This document shows positions 16,409-26,300 of a stretch of 64,000 nt of DNA, one piece after another. The position numbers were made by a program, and so were the translations under genes. The stretch's first letter is position 1. The number at the start of each line of letters is the position of its first letter. Source of the stretch: Cytophagaceae bacterium (GTDB lineage Bacteria > Bacteroidota > Bacteroidia > Cytophagales > UBA9547); the NCBI GenBank assembly GCA_027488865.1, contig JAIYAU010000025.1:1-64000 (forward strand), in the 5' to 3' direction. The notes under the pieces were generated by a model. That model had not been told where the DNA came from, made no database searches, and saw nothing but the letters and a program-made list of their open reading frames with translations.

Positions 16409-17794
16409 ATGAAAGAAACTGATAAAGAATCATTTAGAGACAGTTTGACTACCGTAGGCTCACAAGGTAATCGACTTTGGGTATATGCCAAAGAACCTAA
16501 AGGATTCTTTACCAACAGAAGAACCTTCGTTTCTCTCTTGTTAATTTTAGTATTTTTTATCACCCCTTTTATCAAAATTGGGACTAAACCACTTTTCCTT
16601 TTCAATATTTTTGAAAGAAAATTTATTGTATTTGGCGTTTTGTTTTGGCCTCAAGATTTTCACATTTTCTTGTTCATCACGCTTATATTTTTTGTTTTTA
16701 TTGTGCTCTTTACTGCGGTTTTTGGTAGAATATTCTGTGGATGGATTTGTCCTCAAACTATTTTTATGGAATCCGTTTTTCGCAAAATAGAATATTGGAT
16801 AGAAGGCGATTTTCATACACAACAAAAAAACGATCAACACAAAGATGGTATTGCTTATAAAAAAATACTTAAATATATAGTTTTCGCTATTATTTCCTTT
16901 TTAATCGGCAATCTCGCTATGAGCTACTTGGTCGGAATTGACAAATTGAGCTTTTTAATTACCCATCCAATAGCAGCTAACAAAGGGCTTTTTGTGGGTG
17001 TGGTCATTTTTTCAGCCTTATTCTTTTTTGTTTTTACTTGGCTGCGAGAACAAGCATGTACCATCGTGTGTCCATATGGAAGGTTACAAGGAGTTTTACA
17101 AACCAATGAAACTTTGGGTGTAGTTTATGATTTTATACGAGGAGAACCAAGAGGCAAAATCTCCAAAAATATGCCAACAACGACAACACTTGGCGATTGT
17201 ATTGACTGTAAAATATGCGTGCAAGTTTGCCCCACAGGTATAGACATACGCAATGGCTCACAGCTAGAATGTACCAATTGTACCGCTTGTATCGATGCAT
17301 GCGACACCGTCATGTCCCAAATAAATAGACCCTTAGGGCTTATTAGATACGACTCAGCCAATGGGATATTAACTAAAAAAACCTGGTCGTTAACCCCACG
17401 AGTTGTGGCTTATTCAGCTGTATTAGTTGGTTTATGTATGGTCTTGGCCTATTCACTTGTTTCAAGAAAAGAGATAGAAGCCTACATCAAACGCGTACCT
17501 GGCACCTTGGCTCAAACGAACACTAATGGAAATATCACCAATTTATACAACATCCAGCTCATTAATAAGTCTTCCAGAAATTTAAAACTTGTATTGGTAC
17601 CTAATAAGTCTTATGCAAAAGTAAAAATTGTAGGAGATCTTTTAATGGTTAACCATGAAGAAATCACCGAAGCTGTGTTCTTTTTAGAAATTCCAAGGGA
17701 CAAATTAAAAGAAAATAAACAAGAAATCATGTTCAAACTCATGAGTGATAATGAAGAGATTGCCCAAGTTAAAACCAACTTTTTCTCCTTTTAA
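16409..17794 (+). CDS. ccoG: cbb3 oxidase accessory protein CcoG
   Basis: A 461-residue membrane protein of the CcoG/FixG/RdxA family, a ferredoxin-like copper reductase in cbb3 assembly. Several helices flank the CGWICPQ motif (about residue 110); two [4Fe-4S] sites follow as CIDCKICVQVCP and CTNCTACIDAC (about residues 258-300). The C-terminal 130 residues form the usual Ig-like FixG tail after a further helix. N-terminal RDSLTTVGSQGNR is typical. Length matches the family. Confidence 0.92.
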   Translation: MKETDKESFRDSLTTVGSQGNRLWVYAKEPKGFFTNRRTFVSLLLILVFFITPFIKIGTKPLFLFNIFERKFIVFGVLFWPQDFHIFLFITLIFFVFIVLFTAVFGRIFCGWICPQTIFMESVFRKIEYWIEGDFHTQQKNDQHKDGIAYKKILKYIVFAIISFLIGNLAMSYLVGIDKLSFLITHPIAANKGLFVGVVIFSALFFFVFTWLREQACTIVCPYGRLQGVLQTNETLGVVYDFIRGEPRGKISKNMPTTTTLGDCIDCKICVQVCPTGIDIRNGSQLECTNCTACIDACDTVMSQINRPLGLIRYDSANGILTKKTWSLTPRVVAYSAVLVGLCMVLAYSLVSRKEIEAYIKRVPGTLAQTNTNGNITNLYNIQLINKSSRNLKLVLVPNKSYAKVKIVGDLLMVNHEEITEAVFFLEIPRDKLKENKQEIMFKLMSDNEEIAQVKTNFFSF

Positions 17795-17861
17795 GGGTAA
17801 CCTCGATAAACGTAAGCTGGAGAATTAACAAATTTAACATAAACATAAAATTGATTATCGT

Positions 17862-18278
17862 ATGAACTGGGGATATAGTATTGTAATCGCATTTATATTG
17901 TTTGCTGCATTTTTAGCAGTAATTGTATCAAAGGCTATGAATGAGGATTTAGCCCTTACCTCCGCCGACTACTACCAACAAGAGTTGGAATATGGCAATA
18001 AGATGATACTCACCAAAAATTATCTAAACTTAAAAATCAAACCAACTGTGCAATACGATCAAGGCATAATCAAGATAAAATTTGGGCAAGCTATAGAAAA
18101 TGCGGTGATCTCATTTTACAAACCCAACAACAGTAAAGAAGATTTTAAAATAAGCACTAAAGATACCGTCGTTTTGGTTCCTTTTAGTTCTAAAAGCAAA
18201 GGACTTTGGAAGGTGAGACTGGACTACACCATAAATCAAACGAAAGTGTTTCAGGAGGAAGTTACTTTTATTGATTAG
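17862..18278 (+). CDS. ccoH: FixH/CcoH family protein
   Basis: A 138-residue protein with one N-terminal helix (SIVIAFILFAAFLAVIVSKA) and the ADYYQQELEYGNKM segment typical of FixH, then a beta-rich periplasmic domain. FixH/CcoH binds the cbb3 complex during assembly and is encoded after ccoG as here. Nine bases separate it from the next gene. Confidence 0.85.
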   Translation: MNWGYSIVIAFILFAAFLAVIVSKAMNEDLALTSADYYQQELEYGNKMILTKNYLNLKIKPTVQYDQGIIKIKFGQAIENAVISFYKPNNSKEDFKISTKDTVVLVPFSSKSKGLWKVRLDYTINQTKVFQEEVTFID

Positions 18279-18286
18279 ACGAGTTT

Positions 18287-18994
18287 ATGAATTTATGGCA
18301 ACTACTTTCTGATAATTTTTTACTACAAGGTTTATTCTTAGGCATATTAGGTGGAGTACATTGTGTATATATGTGCACGCCTTTGGTATTATTTATTACA
18401 AAGAAGGCAGGTAAATTATATGTGCTTACCTACCATGTGGGGCGAATATGGGCCTACTCTTTGCTTGGTATGTTAGCAGGTGCAATAGGCTTAATGGGCA
18501 CCCATTGGGCTACCTTTCACTACTTTAGCATAGCCATTGGCGCCGTTTTGATTATACATACACTGGGTATTATTAAAAAAATAGTTTGGTTTAAAGGGCC
18601 TTACAACTACCTTATACGATTAGCTGGAACTACTAAAAACGATTATTTCTTAAGATACTTCTTGGTAGGCACTGCCAACGGCTTTTTACCTTGTGGATTA
18701 TCCGCCACAGCCATAATAACGTCCTCAATTACTGTTAAGCCATTCACTGGCATTTTATTTATGTTGATGTTTGGGATCGGCACCACCTTGGTCTTGTTTG
18801 CCTCGCAGTGGATAACAAAAATAGTTTGGTTTCAAAAAATAAAAGTTAACACCAACTACGTCTCCATTTTAATAGGGCTATTTCTTATTGTAAGAGGTTT
18901 GCAACTAGGTATTCCATTGATAAGCCCCAAAGAACTCGACACCCAAAACCAGCATAGAGTAAAATTATGTACCACAGTGCCAAAATCTAAATAA
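18287..18994 (+). CDS. SafE/DsbD-like membrane protein (sulfite exporter TauE/SafE family)
   Basis: A 235-residue polytopic protein with about six helices. The first contains GILGGVHCVYMCTPLVL and a central one ANGFLPCGL, with paired Cys and Pro as in the UreH/DsbD_2 group of the TauE/SafE family. Members next to cbb3 genes are thought to take part in copper or reductant delivery for oxidase maturation, which fits this last position of the cco locus. Exact substrate is unknown. Confidence 0.8.
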   Translation: MNLWQLLSDNFLLQGLFLGILGGVHCVYMCTPLVLFITKKAGKLYVLTYHVGRIWAYSLLGMLAGAIGLMGTHWATFHYFSIAIGAVLIIHTLGIIKKIVWFKGPYNYLIRLAGTTKNDYFLRYFLVGTANGFLPCGLSATAIITSSITVKPFTGILFMLMFGIGTTLVLFASQWITKIVWFQKIKVNTNYVSILIGLFLIVRGLQLGIPLISPKELDTQNQHRVKLCTTVPKSK

Positions 18995-19203
18995 ACTGAA
19001 ATCTACATTGTTAAAGGTGCTAGAATCCCTACATCCACTTTTCTAACACGAAATATGAATACTACCACTCATTCGTTTCATTGAAATTAACGACCAAAAG
19101 TTTATTTCAACATTATTATTCAGAATAAATCCTTAAAAAAATACAGCTTCAGAGAAATATTACAAATGCCGGTTGTAGTGAATGACCAATTGCCTAAATT
19201 AGA

Positions 19204-19797
19204 TTAATTAAATTTTCTATAAAATGGGAATTGCGCCAAAGATAACAACTCTTTATCGCCACTGCTATCACCATAGGCATAAATAGTGGTATCTTGAGTT
19301 AATGTTACAAATTGTTTTAATCTATTTACCTTTTCTTGCCCATAACAATTGGCCGAACCAAATCGACCTGTTAATGAACCATTTACACTTTCTGCTTGGG
19401 TTGACAAAACTGTTTTTATAGACATTTGTTCTGCCCATGGTTTTATCCAGTTTTCAATGGAAGCACTCACAATGATAACTTCATGACCCTGTGCTTGATG
19501 CCATTTGATTTTTTCTATGGCCTCTTTTCGCAATATTTGATCAATTCGAGTGCTGTATGCTTCACCCAATTGATTAAAATTGGTCAAAGGCATGGAACCA
19601 AAAAAATACTTAAACATGCGCTGTTTGGCTACGTCGTTTTTAATAAGTTTTAACTTAAAAAAAATCAAAATAGGTAACAAAGTAAATATTCCCAAGATGA
19701 ATTTAAACCTTCCTTTACTAAATATTATGAAATCAAATAAGGTATCTTTGGTGGTAATAGTGCCATCAAAGTCGAATGCCGCTATGGTATGATTCAT
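19204..19797 (-). CDS. HAD-IB family phosphatase
   Basis: A 197-residue phosphatase of the HAD superfamily, subclass IB. Motif I is DFDGTIT (D9, D11), motif II lies in IVSASIENWI, and motif III/IV is GDSSGDKELL near the C-terminus. Hydrophobic stretches at residues 30-50 suggest membrane association. Its start codon overlaps the stop of the polytopic membrane protein (ATGA), so it is translationally coupled to it and to the UbiA-type gene. A role in dephosphorylating decaprenyl-phosphoryl-5-phosphoribose is inferred from context. Confidence 0.8.
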   Translation of the reverse strand: MNHTIAAFDFDGTITTKDTLFDFIIFSKGRFKFILGIFTLLPILIFFKLKLIKNDVAKQRMFKYFFGSMPLTNFNQLGEAYSTRIDQILRKEAIEKIKWHQAQGHEVIIVSASIENWIKPWAEQMSIKTVLSTQAESVNGSLTGRFGSANCYGQEKVNRLKQFVTLTQDTTIYAYGDSSGDKELLSLAQFPFYRKFN

Positions 19798-21305
19798 TGT
19801 TTTTGTCGAGCTAAAAGCTTATAAAAGCTTGATTTTGAGGTGATACCCATAAAATTTGCAGTATATTGGTTTCTTATTGTATTCACGGTTTTAATGGAGT
19901 CACAAATCATTTCATCTTTCTTGCTATACTTTAGTGACAATTTATTTAAAGCTTTGCTTTTAGCAGCCACGTTATTCACCATATCCACATTAAAAGTATA
20001 GTACATAGCTGTAACAGCAGCAGATTTTATGATTTTTTGTGCAGGAACTATGGCCCCGACCAGAATACATCCAATTAATATTTTTTTCTTCCAATTATTA
20101 GGCATGGTAAATAAATATTCAATCACAAAACACATAAAAATAAATAAGGAAGGAATAGAAACCCTTTCTACAAAATCACGACCAGTACCTAATTGAACAA
20201 ATGGAATAAGCAATAACATGGCTAAAACCATGTAAAAGAGGCTGTTTCGCTTGAATTTAGTAAATAAAATAGCACTCATAATTCCAAATTCCAATAGGAC
20301 AAATAGCAGGTAATTCCCTAGATCAAAAGGAACCAATTTAAAAATGCTAGCTGCTTGGTTAGAGGAAAAATAAAGATAAGTAACTGCTACAATTGTGATA
20401 CTGGCAACCAAATTCTGAAAAGAAATGAACAACTTGATTTGATTAAGCCAATCTTTAAACGAAAAATCTTTTAAAGTATACCAAATTATATAAGGTAACA
20501 ACCCTAAAAACGAAAACGGACCTTGAATGAAACAAAGAGAATATAAAAAAAATATGTTCTTCTTGGGAATCTGGTTTAGTAACAAACATACAAACAACCA
20601 AGGAGCAATTAATTGATTAAAAACATAAAAGAAATTCCAAGAATTAGATGAATAAACATAGTCACCAGCCCATCGAGGATAATATATCTTAATATTTTGG
20701 TTATCAATATACTGGCCAATTATAGACAACCCTCCAAAAAATATTAACATGAGTACTATTTGATAAGAAAATATTTTAAATTTTCTCCATAAAAAGTACA
20801 ATATAAAGGATAAACCAAGAAACGTCCATAAAAAAAGGAAAATATTAGCAAAGGTATATCCAAATAACTTACCCATAACTGCAGCAGGTAACCAAAATCC
20901 CATATAATAAACCAACATGGTAGATTGCCCTTGCAATGGATCGGTGGCTGGCAGTTCAGTTACTTGATATAAAACAGGCCAATCATAAGTAATTAAATCT
21001 CTAAAAATTGCATTTCTATAGTGATGATCTTCTGTTTGTAATCCAAAACCACCTACTCCTGACAATAAGGTCCACAAAAAAATTAACCCTAAACTGATGA
21101 TTATTATTTTTTTACTTTTTGCAAAATCTAAATGAATAAAGTCTGTTTTGTTAGATTGATAGCTTAAATACAAAGCAACCAATACAATACCTAAAAGTGG
21201 TAATGCGATTAACAAATTTAACCAGCCTAAAATAAAAACTAAGAAAGGACAGGCCAGATAAAAATAAGCGCCAATGTGAGCAATTTTATCTACATTAAAT
21301 TTCAT
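19794..21305 (-). CDS. Polytopic membrane protein, possible GT-C glycosyltransferase
   Basis: About 503 residues with eleven or more membrane helices and an extracytoplasmic loop after the second or third helix that holds TEDHHYRNAIFRDLI and WPVLY. Acidic residues in the first large loop and this topology are typical of GT-C glycosyltransferases, which use polyprenyl-phosphate sugars, but no diagnostic motif is certain. I set the start at ATG 21305, which overlaps the stop of the upstream gene (ATGA); an upstream ATG at 21356 would add 17 residues inside that gene. It sits between the DPPR-synthase-like gene and the HAD phosphatase. Confidence 0.65.
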   Translation of the reverse strand: MKFNVDKIAHIGAYFYLACPFLVFILGWLNLLIALPLLGIVLVALYLSYQSNKTDFIHLDFAKSKKIIIISLGLIFLWTLLSGVGGFGLQTEDHHYRNAIFRDLITYDWPVLYQVTELPATDPLQGQSTMLVYYMGFWLPAAVMGKLFGYTFANIFLFLWTFLGLSFILYFLWRKFKIFSYQIVLMLIFFGGLSIIGQYIDNQNIKIYYPRWAGDYVYSSNSWNFFYVFNQLIAPWLFVCLLLNQIPKKNIFFLYSLCFIQGPFSFLGLLPYIIWYTLKDFSFKDWLNQIKLFISFQNLVASITIVAVTYLYFSSNQAASIFKLVPFDLGNYLLFVLLEFGIMSAILFTKFKRNSLFYMVLAMLLLIPFVQLGTGRDFVERVSIPSLFIFMCFVIEYLFTMPNNWKKKILIGCILVGAIVPAQKIIKSAAVTAMYYTFNVDMVNNVAAKSKALNKLSLKYSKKDEMICDSIKTVNTIRNQYTANFMGITSKSSFYKLLARQKQ

Positions 21306-22198
21306 ATAATTGGTAGTTTTTTGAAGTATAAAATCACAATAAACGACACGATCCAACCAATTATAATCAACTGTAAAAGTCGATCACCCAATAATATTTT
21401 ACTAGGATCGCCACTTTTTTGCTCCACAAATACAATTTGTAAATGACGCATAATACCTAAAATAACAAAAAAAGTTGTGAGATATAAGTAGTTACCAACT
21501 CGAGCCATCACGGGTGGAGAAATGGTGTACATGATATAACTAACAATTACTATAGAAGACATGATAGTCATAGATGCGTTTAAAAATTCTAAATTATACC
21601 CTCCAATATTTTTTCTAGTTAAATCTCCAGTTTTCAAAAATATTAAAACATCGTCTCTCCTTTTGGTAAGTCCCAAGAACAAGGCCAATAAAAAAGTGAT
21701 TAAAATAATCCAATTAGAAAGCTCGGTGCCCGTGACCACACCACCCATCAATATCCTAATAACAAACCCTATGGCTATAATGGTGATATCAACAATGGCT
21801 ATGTTTTTTAATTTAATGGTGTAAAAAATATTTTGAATTATATAAAATGATAATAACAATGTAGCGAAAAAATTATTGATAAAAACAACATAAATTCCCA
21901 CACCTGCAAGTATTAAAACAGAGATTAATACCAATGCCTCAGTTTTTGTTACTACTCCTGATGCCAAAGGCCGGTCTTTTTTCTTTGGGTGAAGCTTATC
22001 CGACTCTATATCAAGCCAATCGTTAAATACATATACAGCACTTGCTACTAAGGAAAAACCAAAAAATGCCCAAATCGCATTAACTAACAAGCCGAACTCA
22101 GTTATGCGTAATCCGAAAAACATCGGTAAAAAAATAAATGAATTTTTAACCCATTGTTGAACACGAATGAGTTTAATAAATGCCTTTAATTTGGTCAT
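21302..22198 (-). CDS. UbiA-type prenyltransferase, decaprenyl-phosphate phosphoribosyltransferase-like
   Basis: A 298-residue UbiA-superfamily membrane enzyme. The prenyl-binding Asp motif NDWLDIESD (N59, D60, D63, D67) followed by HPKKKDRPLASG is the signature of the branch containing decaprenyl-phosphate phosphoribosyltransferase (mycobacterial Rv3806c), which attaches ribose-5-phosphate to decaprenyl phosphate. N-terminal RVQQWVKNSFIFLPMF is also typical. It heads an operon with two ATGA overlaps. The C2 epimerase pair DprE1/DprE2 is not present in the window. Confidence 0.8.
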   Translation of the reverse strand: MTKLKAFIKLIRVQQWVKNSFIFLPMFFGLRITEFGLLVNAIWAFFGFSLVASAVYVFNDWLDIESDKLHPKKKDRPLASGVVTKTEALVLISVLILAGVGIYVVFINNFFATLLLSFYIIQNIFYTIKLKNIAIVDITIIAIGFVIRILMGGVVTGTELSNWIILITFLLALFLGLTKRRDDVLIFLKTGDLTRKNIGGYNLEFLNASMTIMSSIVIVSYIMYTISPPVMARVGNYLYLTTFFVILGIMRHLQIVFVEQKSGDPSKILLGDRLLQLIIIGWIVSFIVILYFKKLPII

Positions 22199-22670
22199 AA
22201 ATAAAAAATATTGTTTTAAAAAAACTTAAAAGATGACAAACACATCATTTTAAGTTACTAAATAAACCTAAACATATAAAATATTATTTGTTTTGTAAAG
22301 ATTATTTAAAAATTGACTGCAAAATTAAGTCAACACATGTAAATGATTGTTGTGAACTTTCACCTTTATAAAATGAGGTCAATATTAGCTTACCTATAAG
22401 TTTTAATGAATTTAACCCTTAATTATTAAATAATTTTTTATTATATTGCCTAATATTAGTAAATGATAGGCATAAATTAAGCATATTCTATTAAAATTAA
22501 TATCTTTGAACTTTATCTAATATAATTATAAAACAAGAATCTACTTCATCTATAATTGTATTTTTTAAGCAGGGTTTATTAAAAAAAATTTAGACGCAAT
22601 CAAATCCTATTTTTCAATGGTTTAAATCATAAATCTAGTAACCATAAGTCTTCAACTATTTAAGACATAA
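22199..22670. other. AT-rich divergent intergenic region
   Basis: A 472-base gap between the divergent UbiA-type operon and the hydrogenase-4-like operon. TATCTTTG at 22501-22508 (plus) and CAAAATTA at 22320-22327 (TAATTTTG on the minus strand) match the -7 consensus, both without a good -33 element, and would give leaders of about 155 and 115 nt. No gene or clear riboswitch fold is visible. Confidence 0.35.
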
Positions 22671-24683
22671 GTGGAATTTACTACGTTTATTAAGTTGTTT
22701 ATAGATTTACTTATGCTTGCAGTTATTTGGGTATTAATTTATTTGGGTATTTTGGCGTTTTTGCCGGGTCGATTTAAAAGATACTTTAGCTTTTTTATCG
22801 TTATCATCTGCTCGATGATGGGCGGATTCATTTCTTATAAAACAATCCACGACGGATACTATTATTTCCCTTTAGGAAATTTTGGTATTCTGGGAGAATT
22901 AGACCTTAAAGTAGATTTTTTATCCGCCATTTTTTTATTGATGATTAACCTCATCACCTTGTGTACTTCTTTGTATGCTGTAGGATTTTTAAAGAAATTT
23001 ACTGGCGACAATGTAGCACTTAATCTTCATCTCTTTGCGTTTAATTGCTTACACATAACCATGTTATTGCTGTGTATGGTCGATAATCTCCTCATTTTTA
23101 TCATCTTATGGGAAGTTATGTCTTTTGCTTCTTTTGTATTAATTATTTTTGATTTTGAGAAGGGTAAAAACCTAAAATCTGCCATAAATTATTTATTACA
23201 GATGCACATAGGCGTAGTTTTTTTAACTGTGGCACTTATAATATTAGAACAAAAAACAGGACACATCACCTTTAGTGGCTTAAAAGAGTATTTCGCTACT
23301 CAACCAAATTTTTGGATGTTTCTGCTATTTTTCTTAGGATTTGGCTTTAAAATGAGTTTTGTGCCATTACATACTTGGGCTGCCGAAAACTATTCTATTG
23401 CTCCACCTCATGCAGCAGCCCTCATGTCGGGTGTAATGAAAAAGCTTGGATTTTATGGACTAATACGCGTTTTGATGTCGATACAATCTGATTTCCAAAT
23501 CATTGGTATATTTTTATTGTTGATTGGCCTTTTGAGTGGACTTTATGGGATCATCAGTTCTATAATGCAAAAAGACCTTAAAAAAACGTTGGCTTACAGC
23601 AGTATTGAAAATGTTGGAATCATTTCTATTGGATTAGGAATGAGCTTTTTAGGATATGCAATTAAAGACTATGCCCTAGCATTTTTAGGTATGAGTGGAG
23701 CATTGTTACACATTTTTAACCATGCTTTGTTTAAATCTTTACTTTTTTTGTCAGCTGGTGATGTAGAATATTCGACTAGTACTACCAATATAAACGAACT
23801 TGGAGGATTGTTTAAAAAAATGCCCTACACCGGTGTTTTATTTTTGATTGGTTCATTATCAATATGCGGTCTTCCACCTTTTAATGGTTTTATTTCCGAA
23901 TTTTTATTGTACAATGGTATTTTTGAGGGCTTGAACGCGACTAACGTAATAGCTGAAGTTTTGCTTTTGGTAAGTTTGATAATTTTATCTCTTTTAGGTG
24001 GATTATCCATTTACAACTATACTAAAGCATTTGGACTTACTTTTTTAGGCACACCAAGAAGCAGCAAAGTAACTGACACTGGTGATGTACCATGGAAAAT
24101 GATTGCAGCACAAGCCATTATCGTAATTGTAATAATTTCAGTAGATTTATTTCCAGGAATATTTATTCAAGCAGTAAATAAAGTAATTACTGATTTTACC
24201 CATCAAGCACCTATTTTCAGTCAAAAGTCTTTTGATGCAGCCCAAAATCTTGGTTTTGTAAGTTTGGTATTTCTCGGTATTATACTCGCAGTATTTGGTT
24301 TGAGAACCTTGTTGACCTATAGAAATAAAAGTAGTTATGATGCCACTTGGGGTTGTGGATACGTGGGCACCGACACTAACATACAATACACTTCCAACTC
24401 TTATTCTGAATATTTTACAAAACTAGCAGAACCGATGGTAAGCATTAAAACTAATTACCATCCAATAGACCCCAATGATATATTTCCTCAAAATCGAAAT
24501 TACGAGGCTACTGCACATGATATAATCCAAAAAAAGTGGATTATCAAACCAGTAATCATTATGTATCAGATTATAAAACGCTTTGCTGTAATACAAACAG
24601 GACAAACTCAATATTATATACTATACGGTTTCTTGTTCATTATCATACTGTTTGTGCTTACTTTCTTAAATGTGATAAAATAA
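22671..24683 (+). CDS. Hydrogenase-4 subunit B-like (NuoL/Mrp-type ion pump subunit)
   Basis: A 670-residue membrane protein of the proton-conducting transporter family with about 16 helices, closest to HyfB/HycC. Residues of the ion channel are retained: E148 in ILWEVMSF, K227 in GFGFKMSF and H234 in PLHTWAAE. The C-terminal 130 residues follow a long loop, as in HyfB. Start is GTG. It is the first of six closely packed genes; the next starts on the base after its stop. The complex as a whole lacks hydrogenase centres, so the subunit probably serves ion translocation driven by something else. Confidence 0.85.
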   Translation: MEFTTFIKLFIDLLMLAVIWVLIYLGILAFLPGRFKRYFSFFIVIICSMMGGFISYKTIHDGYYYFPLGNFGILGELDLKVDFLSAIFLLMINLITLCTSLYAVGFLKKFTGDNVALNLHLFAFNCLHITMLLLCMVDNLLIFIILWEVMSFASFVLIIFDFEKGKNLKSAINYLLQMHIGVVFLTVALIILEQKTGHITFSGLKEYFATQPNFWMFLLFFLGFGFKMSFVPLHTWAAENYSIAPPHAAALMSGVMKKLGFYGLIRVLMSIQSDFQIIGIFLLLIGLLSGLYGIISSIMQKDLKKTLAYSSIENVGIISIGLGMSFLGYAIKDYALAFLGMSGALLHIFNHALFKSLLFLSAGDVEYSTSTTNINELGGLFKKMPYTGVLFLIGSLSICGLPPFNGFISEFLLYNGIFEGLNATNVIAEVLLLVSLIILSLLGGLSIYNYTKAFGLTFLGTPRSSKVTDTGDVPWKMIAAQAIIVIVIISVDLFPGIFIQAVNKVITDFTHQAPIFSQKSFDAAQNLGFVSLVFLGIILAVFGLRTLLTYRNKSSYDATWGCGYVGTDTNIQYTSNSYSEYFTKLAEPMVSIKTNYHPIDPNDIFPQNRNYEATAHDIIQKKWIIKPVIIMYQIIKRFAVIQTGQTQYYILYGFLFIIILFVLTFLNVIK

Positions 24684-25595
24684 ATGCTTAATATACTTTT
24701 AATCATTATTGCAAGTATTTTCTTTTTAGGTATTGTTAACCGAGTGCGAAGCACACTCAGCGGAAGAAAAGGCCCTGGCCTTGTTCAGAGTTGGTTAGAT
24801 ATTTACAGACTTACCAAAAAGCAAGCAATCTATAGCAAGGTGTCTAGTTTTATGTTTCAAATAGCACCTTCAATACAATTTGCATCTATCATTTGTGCCA
24901 TTTTAGTTGTACCTTTTGGCAACCATGAAGCTATTTTAGCTTTTGATGGCGATTTTATCTTTTTTGCATATGTATTGGCAGTTGGCAAATTTTTTATGAT
25001 TTGTGCAGCATTAGATACTGGAAGTCCGTTTGAAGGAATGGGTGCCAACCGCGAAGCTTTGTATAGCATGCTTGCAGAACCAGCATTTTTTGTTTTAATG
25101 GGTTCATTTGCCATGTTAACTGGGCATTTTTCTTTTCATGAGATTTTCAATAATATTCATTTTGGTTCTTTTGAATCATTTTTATTAGGAGGGCTAGCAA
25201 CTTATCTTCTTGTGCAAATTGCAATGGTAGAAAACAGTCGATTGCCAGTAGATGACCCTAAAACACACTTGGAGCTTACTATGGTGCATGAAGTTATGAT
25301 ACTAGATACAAGTGGGATAGATCTTGCCATGATAGCTACCGCCACCACTTTGAAATTTGCAATTTACGGTATGCTCATCACCAACTTCTTTCTAGACCCA
25401 ACTTGGAGCGAATGGCTAAAAATACCTATATTTTTTACCATTCAGGCAGGTTGGGCTATTACGGTAGCTTTGTTAGAATCTTTTAGGGCTAGGGCAAGAA
25501 TGAAAAGGAATCCACTGATAATCTTTTCGTTAACAGCGTTGTCTATACTAATTTTCTTTGGAGTGCTTATAATTATGAACAAGTTTATGTTATAA
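24684..25595 (+). CDS. Hydrogenase-4 subunit C-like (NuoH-type)
   Basis: A 303-residue membrane protein with about eight helices, homologous to HyfC/HycD and NuoH. Family segments include RSTLSGRKGPGLVQSW near the N-terminus, FEGMGANREALYSMLAEPAF and VDDPKTHLELTMVHEVM. NuoH-type subunits join the peripheral arm to the membrane arm and hold the acidic residues that start proton transfer; Glu residues in ALYSMLAEPA and LELTMVHEV are present. It starts directly after the stop of the preceding gene. Confidence 0.87.
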   Translation: MLNILLIIIASIFFLGIVNRVRSTLSGRKGPGLVQSWLDIYRLTKKQAIYSKVSSFMFQIAPSIQFASIICAILVVPFGNHEAILAFDGDFIFFAYVLAVGKFFMICAALDTGSPFEGMGANREALYSMLAEPAFFVLMGSFAMLTGHFSFHEIFNNIHFGSFESFLLGGLATYLLVQIAMVENSRLPVDDPKTHLELTMVHEVMILDTSGIDLAMIATATTLKFAIYGMLITNFFLDPTWSEWLKIPIFFTIQAGWAITVALLESFRARARMKRNPLIIFSLTALSILIFFGVLIIMNKFML

Positions 25596-25646
25596 ACTTG
25601 GTCTGTTGACTTATTAAATTCTGGTTTCTTATTTAGTAACAATAAA

Positions 25647-26276
25647 ATGATAAATTTATTTGCGGTAATCTTTACCATGACATTGATTTATCTTGCCTCA
25701 GGCAATAGATTGGTGACCTATATTCGTATACTTGCCTTACAAGGTTTGTTACTTTTTGGGCTTGCATATCTCGAACTTAAGCATATTAGTATTGGTAGTT
25801 TATTGTTTATTTTGGTTGAAACACTTGTATTTAAGGCATTTATCGTTCCTTATTTTTTATACATGCTCATTAAACGAAATCATTTTCATAACGAACGAGA
25901 CGCGGATAGTCCTAATTTCTTTTCGTTATTCAAGGTTTCACTCATTATCATTTTGTCCTTTATTTTATCTTATACACTCAATAACGAACATCTTAAAATA
26001 ACCTATTTCACTGCTTCTGTTTCTGCTATTCTAACTGGAATATTGCTCATAGTACGAAGAAAAAAAATTATCACGCATATTGTTGGTTATATGGTGTTTG
26101 AAAACGGTATCTTTTTATTGTCGTTGGCTATAGGCGGCGAACTTCCTATGATTGTAAACATTGGTGTACTCTTAGACCTCATCACCTGTCTACTATTGTT
26201 TGGGGTATTTGTGTCAAAAATTGGTGAAATTCACAAAACTGAAGAGCTTGACCAATTGTCAGAGTTAAAAGATTAA
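25647..26276 (+). CDS. Hydrogenase-4 subunit E-like (NuoK/MnhC-type)
   Basis: A 209-residue membrane protein with about six helices and a cytosolic loop at residues 75-90, corresponding to HyfE, whose two halves relate to NuoJ/NuoK. Conserved acidic positions in helices (E in FILVETLVFKAF, E in GYMVFENGIF) match those proposed for proton transfer in NuoK. It lies 51 bases after the NuoH-type gene and 24 before the next. Confidence 0.82.
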   Translation: MINLFAVIFTMTLIYLASGNRLVTYIRILALQGLLLFGLAYLELKHISIGSLLFILVETLVFKAFIVPYFLYMLIKRNHFHNERDADSPNFFSLFKVSLIIILSFILSYTLNNEHLKITYFTASVSAILTGILLIVRRKKIITHIVGYMVFENGIFLLSLAIGGELPMIVNIGVLLDLITCLLLFGVFVSKIGEIHKTEELDQLSELKD

Positions 26277-26300
26277 TCCATAAGTATTTAACAACATAAC

